A stretch of DNA of 5,077 nucleotides from an uncultured Sutterella sp. (GTDB taxonomy: Bacteria; Pseudomonadota; Gammaproteobacteria; Burkholderiales; Burkholderiaceae_F): the NCBI GenBank assembly GCA_900754475.1, contig CAAECY010000011.1, forward strand, positions 1 to 5,077. Reading direction: 5' to 3'. Shown here piece by piece: positions 1 to 5,075 of the stretch; position 1 is the stretch's first letter, and the number at the start of each line of letters is the position of its first letter. Made by a program: the position numbers and the translations under genes. The notes under the pieces are model-generated. The model was not told the origin of the DNA. It ran no database searches and was given only the letters and a program-made list of their open reading frames with translations.

Positions 1-82
1 CTTTTCGCCGGACTCGGTGCGCTACGCTCAGGCCGAGCCCGAGGTAGCCTAATAACACCTAAACCAGTGCCGCCTTAATATC
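1..82 (+). repeat. Left arm of an 82-bp perfect terminal inverted repeat
   Basis: The 82 bases here are the exact reverse complement of 4994-5075. Identity stops sharply at 83 (g here, where the other copy predicts a). Inside the arm is an imperfect hairpin at 21-48: outer stem GCTAC/GTAGC and inner stem CTCAGGC/GCCCGAG around a 3-nt loop, with one G-T mismatch and one bulged base. No T-tract follows on either strand, so it is not a standard terminator. The repeat reaches the window edge and may be longer in the genome. It is probably a dispersed intergenic repeat at which the assembly broke. No transposase or integrase lies between the arms. Confidence 0.95.
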
Positions 83-127
83 GAACGGAATGTTCGAAAA
101 AACGTTACGAAATGTCGATCCGGGCCC

Positions 128-160
128 TTGGAGTCTGCGGGAATCTGGAATAATTCCCGT
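128..160 (+). promoter_or_regulatory. Possible psiE promoter overlapped by a palindrome
   Basis: A -10-like hexamer AATAAT (149-154, five of six matches to TATAAT) lies downstream of a poor -35 candidate TTGGAG (128-133), with a short 15-nt spacer. The -10 sits inside an inverted repeat, CGGGAAT (138-144) and ATTCCCG (153-159), which also contains the smaller palindrome GGAAT-A-ATTCC (147-157). A repressor bound there would cover the -10. I see no Pho-box direct repeats of the CTGTCAT type, so PhoB control, expected for E. coli psiE, is not supported. If this promoter is real, translation must start downstream, which agrees with the GTG start preferred for psiE. Confidence 0.25.
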
Positions 161-248
161 TCGGCACTTCGATTTACGACCCGAAGGCCGATTTTCGTCG
201 ACCTTCACCGACGTTTTTTCCCAACTTTTCCCGAGAGCTCGCATTACC

Positions 249-839
249 GTGCCCGTTCCTCCCCCCATCGACCGCATTCCCGGCGTTGCCGACCCCTCCT
301 TCGCCCAAAAGAACCGCTCCGACTCGTCCGCCGAGGCGTCCTGCTGCGGCTCCCGCGCTTCGAGCGACTCGAGCGGCTTGAAAGGCCCCGAATCGACCGA
401 ATGCACCTGCGGCTTCACGTCTCCGATCGATCCCGAAGAGGCGAAGCTTCACAACTTCAGCCAGCGCTTCAACCGCTGGCTCACCTACGGGCAGTCGATC
501 GCGCTCGTCGCAATCGCCATCGCCACGCTCGTCGGCATCGGCCTTTCGATCTGGGAAATGGTCGGGAAGGAAACCGTGGGTCTCGGCGACCTCCTGATGC
601 TCTTCCTCTATATCGAGATCCTCTCCATGGTGAAGGGCGGCGCGCTCGGCACCCGCGAGATTCCGATCCACACCCCGATCGCGCTCGCGATCGTGGCCGT
701 GGCGCGATACATCGTGGTCGACGTCGAGCACCTGAAGCCCCTCTACATGTTCCTCACCTCCGCGTCGATTCTCGTGCTTGTACTTGCGCTCTGGATCGTG
801 CGACGGATCGTGAAAAAGAACGACTCGCTCTCACTCTGA
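249..839 (+). CDS. psiE: PsiE-family phosphate-starvation-inducible membrane protein
   Basis: This is an inner-membrane protein of the PsiE family, whose molecular function is unknown; E. coli psiE responds to phosphate starvation. From GTG 249 it is 196 residues. Four hydrophobic helices lie at about 83-103, 111-129, 141-158 and 164-184, and the tail is basic (RRIVKK). The core fits E. coli PsiE well: GKETVGLGDLL, then FLYIEILSMVKGG, IPIHTPIALAIVAVARYIVVD, and a last helix. E. coli PsiE has about 136 residues, so this one has an extra N-terminal 70-75 residues rich in Ser, Pro and Cys (a CC pair and a CTC motif). An in-frame ATG at 90 would give 249 residues. I prefer 249 because third-position GC is about 49% in codons 90-248 and about 82% just after, although its ribosome-binding site is weak. 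The gene ends upstream of its own terminator and is probably monocistronic. The family call is secure; the start is not. Confidence 0.88.
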   Translation: MPVPPPIDRIPGVADPSFAQKNRSDSSAEASCCGSRASSDSSGLKGPESTECTCGFTSPIDPEEAKLHNFSQRFNRWLTYGQSIALVAIAIATLVGIGLSIWEMVGKETVGLGDLLMLFLYIEILSMVKGGALGTREIPIHTPIALAIVAVARYIVVDVEHLKPLYMFLTSASILVLVLALWIVRRIVKKNDSLSL

Positions 840-855
840 CGCGCGGATGATCCGT

Positions 856-907
856 GACCGTCCGTACGTTTCGTACGGTTCGTACGGTTCGTAAGGTTAG
901 GACGGTC
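856..907 (+). repeat. Array of 9-bp units (TTCGTACGG type) within an inverted repeat
   Basis: Four to five degenerate 9-bp units run from 861 to 905: TCCGTACGT, TTCGTACGG, TTCGTACGG, TTCGTAAGG and TTAGGACGG. The array is flanked by a perfect 8-bp inverted repeat, GACCGTCC (856-863) and GGACGGTC (900-907). Its first part can also fold as CCGTACG-TTT-CGTACGG (862-878). It lies 17 nt after the psiE stop codon. A related copy follows the last gene of the window. Reading frames through it give Val-Arg-Thr-type periodic peptides, a product of the 9-bp period and not of a gene. Confidence 0.85.
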
Positions 908-920
908 CCGACACTCCGAT

Positions 921-973
921 CGGCACCCGCTTTGCATGCACGCATGCGACACACGGCGGGTGCCGTTTCTTTT
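921..973 (+). terminator. Rho-independent terminator after psiE
   Basis: A perfect 10-bp GC-rich stem, CGGCACCCGC (921-930) with GCGGGTGCCG (956-965), is followed at once by TTTCTTTT (966-973). The 25-nt loop contains two copies of GCATGC (934-939 and 942-947) that can form a smaller inner hairpin. The site ends psiE transcripts and insulates the transporter operon. It could instead be a leader hairpin of the next operon, but its distance from that coding start (about 145 nt) and its T-rich tail favour termination. Confidence 0.8.
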
Positions 974-1048
974 GGGGTGAGCGATTGGATGGGCCTTTCG
1001 AGGAGCCTGCCCGAGCGTTTTCCCGTAGTTCGAAGGACTGGGCAGAAA

Positions 1049-1071
1049 CGTTATTCCATGTGAGAATAGCG
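1049..1071. promoter_or_regulatory. ModE-like operator palindrome upstream of the transporter operon
   Basis: CGTTATTC (1049-1056) and GAATAGCG (1064-1071) form an 8-bp inverted repeat with one mismatch around a 7-nt centre. Seen as half-sites it is CGTTAT-N11-ATAGCG. The ModE operator of the E. coli modABC operon, as I recall it, has CGTTAT and ATAACG half-sites about 12 nt apart, so the spacing and outer bases are close. It lies 46-68 nt before the substrate-binding protein start, a position suited to repressing transcription. TTTACA (1073-1078), a possible -35, adjoins it, but I find no good -10 at the right spacing. The palindrome is seen directly; ModE as its ligand is inferred. It does not fit a Fur or NikR box. 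Confidence 0.45.
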
Positions 1072-1087
1072 CTTTACATCCACCGCC

Positions 1088-1103
1088 TGCCCTTCATCGG
1101 GCA
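1088..1103 (+). other. Small leader hairpin just before the ribosome-binding site
   Basis: TGCCC (1088-1092) pairs with GGGCA (1099-1103) around TTCATC, ending 2 nt before the GAGGA Shine-Dalgarno sequence (1106-1110) of the substrate-binding protein gene. The same CTGCCC (1087-1092) could pair instead with GGGCAG at 1040-1045, which could itself pair with CTGCCC at 1007-1012. The leader therefore contains alternating complementary segments. Regulatory meaning is uncertain, because the stems are only 5-6 bp. Confidence 0.3.
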
Positions 1104-1116
1104 ACGAGGACCACCT

Positions 1117-2214
1117 ATGACATTCGCCCAAGTTCTTCTTTCGGTCGCGCTGGCCGCGACCTTCTTCTCGGCGGGCCCCGCCCGCGCCGATCGGCTCGTC
1201 ACCGACCAAATCGGTCGCGAGGTTCGGATTCCCGACACCGTCGAGCGCGTCGTTGCTCTGCAACACCAGTCGCTCAACATCCTCGTGCAGCTCCATGCGG
1301 GCGACGAGGTGACGGGCGTGCTCTCGAGCTGGAAGAAAAATCTCGGGCCCGAATTCGCGCGCTTCGTCCCGGGTATCGAAGAGCTTCCGACCCCGGGAGA
1401 CCTCACGAGCGCCAACGTCGAAGAGCTCCTCCGTCTAAAGCCCGACGTCGTCTTCATTGCGAACTATGCGCCGAAATCGATGATCGAATCGCTCGAACGC
1501 GCGGGGCTTCCTGCCGTTGCGGTGTCGCTTCGACGCGATGCCGCGGGCGAAAAAGCCAAACTCAACCCCACCATGGCCGACGAAGACGCCGCGTACGCGG
1601 ACGGGCTTCGCGACGGCATTCGGTTGATCGCCGACGTGGTCGAGCGCAAGTCGGAAGGCGAAGCTCTGATCGAACGGGCCTTTGCGTCGCGCAAGCTCGT
1701 CGAAGAGCGTCTTGCGGACATTCCGGCTGAAAAACGCGTGCGCGCCTACATGGCGAACCCGAACCTCACGACCTACGGCTCCGGAAAATACACGGGTGTG
1801 ATGATGGAACGCTCGGGCGCACTCAACGTTGCGGCCGCCACGATCAAAGGCTACAAGCAGGTGTCGATCGAAGAAGTGATCGGCTGGAACCCGGCCGTCA
1901 TCTTCGTGCAGGCCCGCTACCCGAGTCTCGTCGGGGAAATCCTCGCCGACCCCCAATGGGCGAACATCGACGCCGTGAAGTCGAAGCGCGTCTACCTCAT
2001 GCCCGAGTACGCCAAGGCCTGGGGTTACCCGCAGCCCGAGGCGCTTGCGCTCGGCGAACTCTGGATGGCGAAGAAACTCTACCCGGAACGCTTTGCCGAC
2101 ATCGACGTCGATGCGCTTGCGCGCGACTACTACCGGACGTTCTACCGAGCGGAACCGATGGAGTCGACCGAGTCGGATGCCGCTAAGACGGCTGCGACGG
2201 CCGCGAAGCCGTGA
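1117..2214 (+). CDS. Class III periplasmic substrate-binding protein (PF01497 type) of an ABC importer
   Basis: A 365-residue secreted binding protein of the BtuF/FecB/MolA fold, which delivers a metal complex or oxyanion to the permease encoded next. The ATG at 1117 has a good Shine-Dalgarno sequence (GAGGA 1106-1110, 6-nt spacer) and begins a signal peptide: a hydrophobic stretch at residues 5-19 and likely cleavage after ARA at 22-24. The n-region has no basic residue, which is odd. The mature protein starts with DQIGREVRIP (30-39) and VERVVAL (42-48), typical of the family, followed by LLRLKPDVVFIAN (104-116). The C-terminal lobe has TTYGSGKYTGVMM (218-230), WNPAVIFVQ (257-265) and WGYPQPEALALGELWMAKKLYP (302-323). 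The last 20 residues are an Ala/Thr-rich tail. An earlier in-frame ATG at 985 would bury the signal peptide and is rejected. Ligand: molybdate or tungstate is favoured by context; ferric-siderophore, haem or cobalamin remain possible from the sequence alone. Confidence 0.93.
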   Translation: MTFAQVLLSVALAATFFSAGPARADRLVTDQIGREVRIPDTVERVVALQHQSLNILVQLHAGDEVTGVLSSWKKNLGPEFARFVPGIEELPTPGDLTSANVEELLRLKPDVVFIANYAPKSMIESLERAGLPAVAVSLRRDAAGEKAKLNPTMADEDAAYADGLRDGIRLIADVVERKSEGEALIERAFASRKLVEERLADIPAEKRVRAYMANPNLTTYGSGKYTGVMMERSGALNVAAATIKGYKQVSIEEVIGWNPAVIFVQARYPSLVGEILADPQWANIDAVKSKRVYLMPEYAKAWGYPQPEALALGELWMAKKLYPERFADIDVDALARDYYRTFYRAEPMESTESDAAKTAATAAKP

Positions 2215-3287
2215 GCATGAATCGCCCGAACACTTCGAGTCGGCCCGCGCGGTTTCGCCCCGGCACCGGAACGCTCGCCGCGGCAGCGTTCCTCGTCGCC
2301 TTTCTCTCGCTCGGGCTCGGGCGCTACGGGCTAACCCCAAGCGAGGTGGCTCACGCGCTTTGGCTGGGGTTTTGCGGGAAGTTCGGCGCCGGCTTCGGCT
2401 TGGGTTCGAATCCGCCCACGCCCGACGAGCTCACCGCGGTGCGGATCGTTTGGGACGTTCGGCTTCCGCGCGTGGCGCTTGCCTTCATGGCGGGCGGGGG
2501 GCTTGCCGCTGCGGGTGCGGCGTTGCAGGCGGTCTTTCGCAATCCTCTCGTGGATCCCCACGTGATCGGCGTCACGTCGGGTGCGGCCTTCGGCGGGGCG
2601 CTTGCCATTTTGGCGGGCTCTTCCGCCCTCACGCTCGGCGCTTCCGCGTTCGTTTTCGGATTGGCGGCGCTCGGGATCGTCGGGTTGGCGGCCGCTTCGT
2701 GCGGAAGGCAAGACCGGCTCTTTGTGGTGCTCGCGGGGATCATCGTTGCGGGCATCTTTTCGGCGCTCGTTGCGCTCCTTCAATACGTGGCGGATGCCGA
2801 AGAAACGCTTCCCTCGATCGTCTTCTGGCTCATGGGAAGTTTCGCGAGCGCGAACGCCGATCGGGCGCTTGCGGCCTGTCCGGGGATCGCGGTGGCGGTC
2901 GGGATTCTCTGGCGCATGCGCTGGCACTTGAATCTTTTGGGCCTTGACGAACGGGATGCAGCCTCGCTCGGCGTGCGAATTCTTCCGATGCGGCGGGCCG
3001 TGCTCTTTCTTTCGGCCTGGATCACGGCACTCCAAGTGGGCGTGAGCGGCAGCATCGGTTGGGTGGGCCTTGTCGTTCCTCACCTCGCGCGCCTTGCGGT
3101 CGGGACCGACTACCGTCGGGCTCTGCCCGCCTCGTTTTGGATCGGCGCGGGCTTCATGGTCGTGGTCGACGACGCGGCCAGGACGCTCACCGCGGCTGAA
3201 ATTCCGCTCGGGATCCTCACGGCGCTTGCGGGCGCTCCGGTCTTTGCGGTGCTCCTTTGGCGCAATCGCGGGAAACTGCGGGAGTGA
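2211..3287 (+). CDS. FecCD/BtuC-type ABC importer permease
   Basis: An inner-membrane permease of the FecCD family (PF01032), the channel of a type II ABC importer. At 358 residues it has the usual length and many hydrophobic helices. Family hallmarks are clear: RLPRVALAFMAGGGLAAAGA (84-103), LQAVFRNPLVDPHVIGVTSG (105-124), SIVFWLMGSF (202-211), GSIGWVGLVVPHLARLAVG (280-298), DDAAR (320-324) and EIPLGILTALAGAPVFAVLL (330-349). The region before NPLVDP carries an extra loop (about 55-73). The GTG at 2211 overlaps the preceding stop codon by 4 nt; ATG 2217, giving 356 residues, is an equally good start. Neither has a strong ribosome-binding site, so translational coupling to the binding-protein gene is likely. 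H. influenzae MolB, a molybdate/tungstate permease, belongs to the same family, as do siderophore and B12 permeases, so substrate cannot be read from this gene alone. Confidence 0.95.
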   Translation: MSMNRPNTSSRPARFRPGTGTLAAAAFLVAFLSLGLGRYGLTPSEVAHALWLGFCGKFGAGFGLGSNPPTPDELTAVRIVWDVRLPRVALAFMAGGGLAAAGAALQAVFRNPLVDPHVIGVTSGAAFGGALAILAGSSALTLGASAFVFGLAALGIVGLAAASCGRQDRLFVVLAGIIVAGIFSALVALLQYVADAEETLPSIVFWLMGSFASANADRALAACPGIAVAVGILWRMRWHLNLLGLDERDAASLGVRILPMRRAVLFLSAWITALQVGVSGSIGWVGLVVPHLARLAVGTDYRRALPASFWIGAGFMVVVDDAARTLTAAEIPLGILTALAGAPVFAVLLWRNRGKLRE

Positions 3288-3292
3288 AAAAA

Positions 3293-4072
3293 ATGACGAA
3301 CGACGACACGCTCCTTACCGCCGAGGCGCTTGCCTTCGGTCGCGACCGACCGCTCAACGCTCCGCTCGACCTTCGACTGCGTGCGGGATGCGTCACGGCG
3401 CTTCTCGGACCCAACGGCCGCGGGAAGACGACGCTTCTTGAAACGCTCTCGGGCGTTTTGCCGCCCCTTTCGGGTCGCATTCGCTGCTACGTTCGCCGTG
3501 CGAGCGTCCCGCAGCGCTACCCGACGGGGTTGGCGTTGTCGGTCGAAAACGTCGTTCTTCTCGGGCGCGCGCATGCGGTCGGGGCGTTTTCGCTCCCCTC
3601 CCGGCTTGACGAAGAAAAGGCCCGGGCCGCCATGCGGTCTCTCGGGATCGAGCCCTGGGCCGAAACACCTTTTCGGCAGCTCTCGGGCGGGCAGCAGCAG
3701 CTCGTCGTCGTCGCGCGCGCCATCGCAAGCGACGCCCGCGTGCTCTTTCTCGACGAACCCGCCTCGGCCCTCGACTTGCGACGGCAGGGCGAAGTGCTCG
3801 CCCTCATGCGACGCCTCGCGGACGAGGGTCGCGCCGTCGTATTCACAACGCACGACCCTTCGCACGCCGAACGGATTGCCGACGAAGCGGTGGTGCTCAT
3901 GCCCGACGGCGTCGCCCGGTCGGGGCCGCGCGCCGACGTACTCACGCCCGAAGTGCTCGGCGCTTCGCTCGGCGTCACGCTGGAGCACGCCCGCACGCCG
4001 TCGGGCGCAGCGAGGCTCGTACCCGTCTATTCGCACCTGTCGTTCGGTTCCCGGTCGTCCGAAATCAAATAA
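3293..4072 (+). CDS. ABC importer ATPase subunit (FepC/BtuD/MolC type)
   Basis: A 259-residue cytoplasmic ATPase that powers the importer by binding the permease dimer. All motifs are present: Walker A GPNGRGKTT (39-47, Arg in place of the common Ala or Ser), Q-loop Gln74, signature LSGGQ (130-134), Walker B VLFLDEP (150-156), D-loop SALD (158-161) and H-loop His187 in TTHD. The region between the Q-loop and signature is of the type that meets FecCD permeases. The ATG at 3293 is 5 nt after the permease stop codon, with GGGAG (3280-3284) eight nt upstream. A GTG at 3284, overlapping the permease stop as GTGA, is an alternative start. The C-terminal 40 residues after the ABC core are short and show no extra regulatory domain such as the TOBE/molybdate-binding domain of ModC. 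The protein looks intact and active. Confidence 0.95.
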   Translation: MTNDDTLLTAEALAFGRDRPLNAPLDLRLRAGCVTALLGPNGRGKTTLLETLSGVLPPLSGRIRCYVRRASVPQRYPTGLALSVENVVLLGRAHAVGAFSLPSRLDEEKARAAMRSLGIEPWAETPFRQLSGGQQQLVVVARAIASDARVLFLDEPASALDLRRQGEVLALMRRLADEGRAVVFTTHDPSHAERIADEAVVLMPDGVARSGPRADVLTPEVLGASLGVTLEHARTPSGAARLVPVYSHLSFGSRSSEIK

Positions 4073-4083
4073 GGAATGCCGTC

Positions 4084-4899
4084 ATGACACGTCTTTCGGT
4101 CTACTGCGCGGGAAGCCTCTCGGGGCTTGTCGGTGAGATTCTGACGTCCGAAGCTTCTCTCGACCTTGCACTCACGCCCGGGCCCGCGGGGCTCCTTGCG
4201 GAGCGCATTCGCGCGGGCGACCGGCCCGATCTTTTCCCGAGCGCGTCGTTCGCGCTTCTTGAAAAGCTCGCGTCCGAAGGTTTCGGAGCAAATCCCCGCC
4301 CGTGGGTCCGAAACAGCCTCGCGCTCCTTCTTCCGAGGGACGGGAAGGCCCACGAGCGGTTCCGCGGGCTTTTGACCGAGACGGCGGGAGACGCGGCGGC
4401 AAAACCCGAGGATCGGACCCAAACCCTTCCCGAGCGTGATGGGGAAAACGGAGTGAAGCCGATCCCTGCTTGGGTGCGGCTCTTGGCCGACGAAGGGCTT
4501 CGCATCGGCACCTCCACCCCCGGCCGAGATCCGGGTGGAGATTACGCACAGGCGCTCATCGCCAGCACCGTCAAGTTCGGGCCGGACGTGCCCGATCGGA
4601 TTCGATCGAACGCGCGGGCGCTCGTGGGCGGGCACATTCCGGGGGACCGCCCTCGGACCCCGACGATGACGGACTTTCTCCGATCGGGCGAGGCCGACCT
4701 CTTTCTCTGCTACCGCACGACCGCCTTGCGGGCGGACTCGAAGGCGTACGTTGTCGTCGACATTCCTGGGGAGGACAACATTCTCGTGCGAACCGGGCTT
4801 CTCGCTTTGACAAGCGCGGGCGAAAGGCTGATGGACGCGTTTTATTCGCCTGAGGCTCGGGCTCTCGCCGGCAAGTACGGGTTCGTGCCGCCCGAATGA
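4084..4899 (+). CDS. ModA-like oxyanion-binding protein without a signal peptide
   Basis: A 271-residue protein of the ModA/solute-binding-protein type (class II periplasmic-binding fold). Typical family segments are LSVYCAGSLSGL (4-15), TPGPAGLLAERIRAGDRPDLFPS (31-53), NSLALLLP (77-84), LRIGTSTPGRDPGGDYAQAL (139-158), GEADLFLCYRTTAL (202-215) and YSPEARALAGKYGFVPPE (254-271). Ser11, Ser53 or Ser55, and Tyr210 sit where ModA proteins bind the oxyanion. The first strand of the mature fold starts at residue 4, so there is no room for a signal peptide or lipobox; the ATG has a good Shine-Dalgarno sequence (AGGAA 4072-4076, 7-nt spacer) and no exporting alternative start appears upstream. About 40 charged, low-complexity residues (86-128) seem inserted before PAWVRLLADEG. 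It follows the ATPase by 11 nt as the last operon gene. No ModB or ModC partner is present. It may be a cytosolic molybdate/tungstate acceptor or sensor; that role is inferred. Confidence 0.82.
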   Translation: MTRLSVYCAGSLSGLVGEILTSEASLDLALTPGPAGLLAERIRAGDRPDLFPSASFALLEKLASEGFGANPRPWVRNSLALLLPRDGKAHERFRGLLTETAGDAAAKPEDRTQTLPERDGENGVKPIPAWVRLLADEGLRIGTSTPGRDPGGDYAQALIASTVKFGPDVPDRIRSNARALVGGHIPGDRPRTPTMTDFLRSGEADLFLCYRTTALRADSKAYVVVDIPGEDNILVRTGLLALTSAGERLMDAFYSPEARALAGKYGFVPPE

Positions 4900-4910
4900 G
4901 GGTCGAACTG

Positions 4911-4931
4911 TTCGTGAGGTTCGTAAGGTTT
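4911..4931 (+). repeat. Second copy of the 9-bp intergenic repeat
   Basis: Two units, TTCGTGAGG (4911-4919) and TTCGTAAGG (4920-4928), lie 11 nt after the stop codon of the last operon gene, in the same orientation as the array after psiE. GGTTCGTAAGGTT is shared exactly by 886-898 and 4918-4930. The unit family and the position just 3' of a gene are therefore repeated within this window. Confidence 0.7.
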
Positions 4932-4993
4932 CGGGGCTTTCCGTCTCGGTGATTTCGCCGACCGTGTGCCCGAGGTACACCCGAAAAGCGCCT
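4932..4993. other. Intergenic stretch with weak hairpins; no clear terminator
   Basis: TCGGTG (4946-4951) can pair with CGCCGA (4956-4961) around ATTT, with one G-T pair, but no T-tract follows. GCCCGAGGTA (4968-4977) is the reverse complement of 5030-5039 inside the right repeat arm, so a longer-range stem could form in competition with the arm's own hairpin. I find no coding sequence here and no convincing rho-independent terminator for the operon. Termination may be rho-dependent or lie beyond the window. Confidence 0.4.
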
Positions 4994-5075
4994 GATATTA
5001 AGGCGGCACTGGTTTAGGTGTTATTAGGCTACCTCGGGCTCGGCCTGAGCGTAGCGCACCGAGTCCGGCGAAAAG
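4994..5075 (-). repeat. Right arm of the 82-bp perfect terminal inverted repeat
   Basis: Exact reverse complement of 1-82. The internal hairpin is at 5028-5055 (GCTAC/GTAGC outer stem, CTCGGGC/GCCTGAG inner stem, loop TCG, one bulged C at 5050). The inner boundary at 4993/4994 is sharp. The arm begins 94 nt after the operon stop codon, whereas the left arm ends 7 nt before the earliest possible psiE ATG. Only two bases of the window (5076-5077) lie outside it, so the full extent of the repeat is unknown. Confidence 0.95.

Noticed and set aside
1..82. The terminal repeat as an integron attC site or as insertion-sequence ends.
   Set aside because: The attC core sequences GTTRRRY and RYYYAAC are not matched without a gap, and no transposase or integrase gene lies between the arms.
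1000..1012. GAGGAGCCTGCC resembles the B12 box (AGGAGACCTGCC with one base missing), raising a cobalamin riboswitch and B12 transport.
   Set aside because: The other conserved riboswitch elements (a GCCACTG-type segment and the long paired core of about 180-200 nt) are absent. The only GGTGCC lies about 40 nt upstream and belongs to the psiE terminator stem.
854..1063. Open frames on both strands across the 9-bp array, with repeating Val-Arg-Thr or Asn-Arg-Thr peptides.
   Set aside because: The periodicity comes from the tandem repeat. There is no ribosome-binding site, and the frames run through a terminator hairpin.
1049..1080. A Fur or NikR box in the operon leader, which would support iron or nickel uptake.
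   Set aside because: The sequence lacks the GATAAT repeats of Fur sites and the widely spaced GTATGA/TCATAC halves of NikR sites; the visible symmetry fits ModE half-sites better.
985..1116. ATG at 985 as the start of the substrate-binding protein.
   Set aside because: It would place 44 residues before an obvious signal peptide and run through the palindrome and leader hairpins, while ATG 1117 has a well-spaced GAGGA.
1435..2340. Long minus-strand open frames opposite the transporter genes (also 3110-4036 and 4027-4980).
   Set aside because: They are Arg-rich antisense shadows typical of high-GC coding DNA, with no recognisable domains, while the + strand frames carry clear family motifs.
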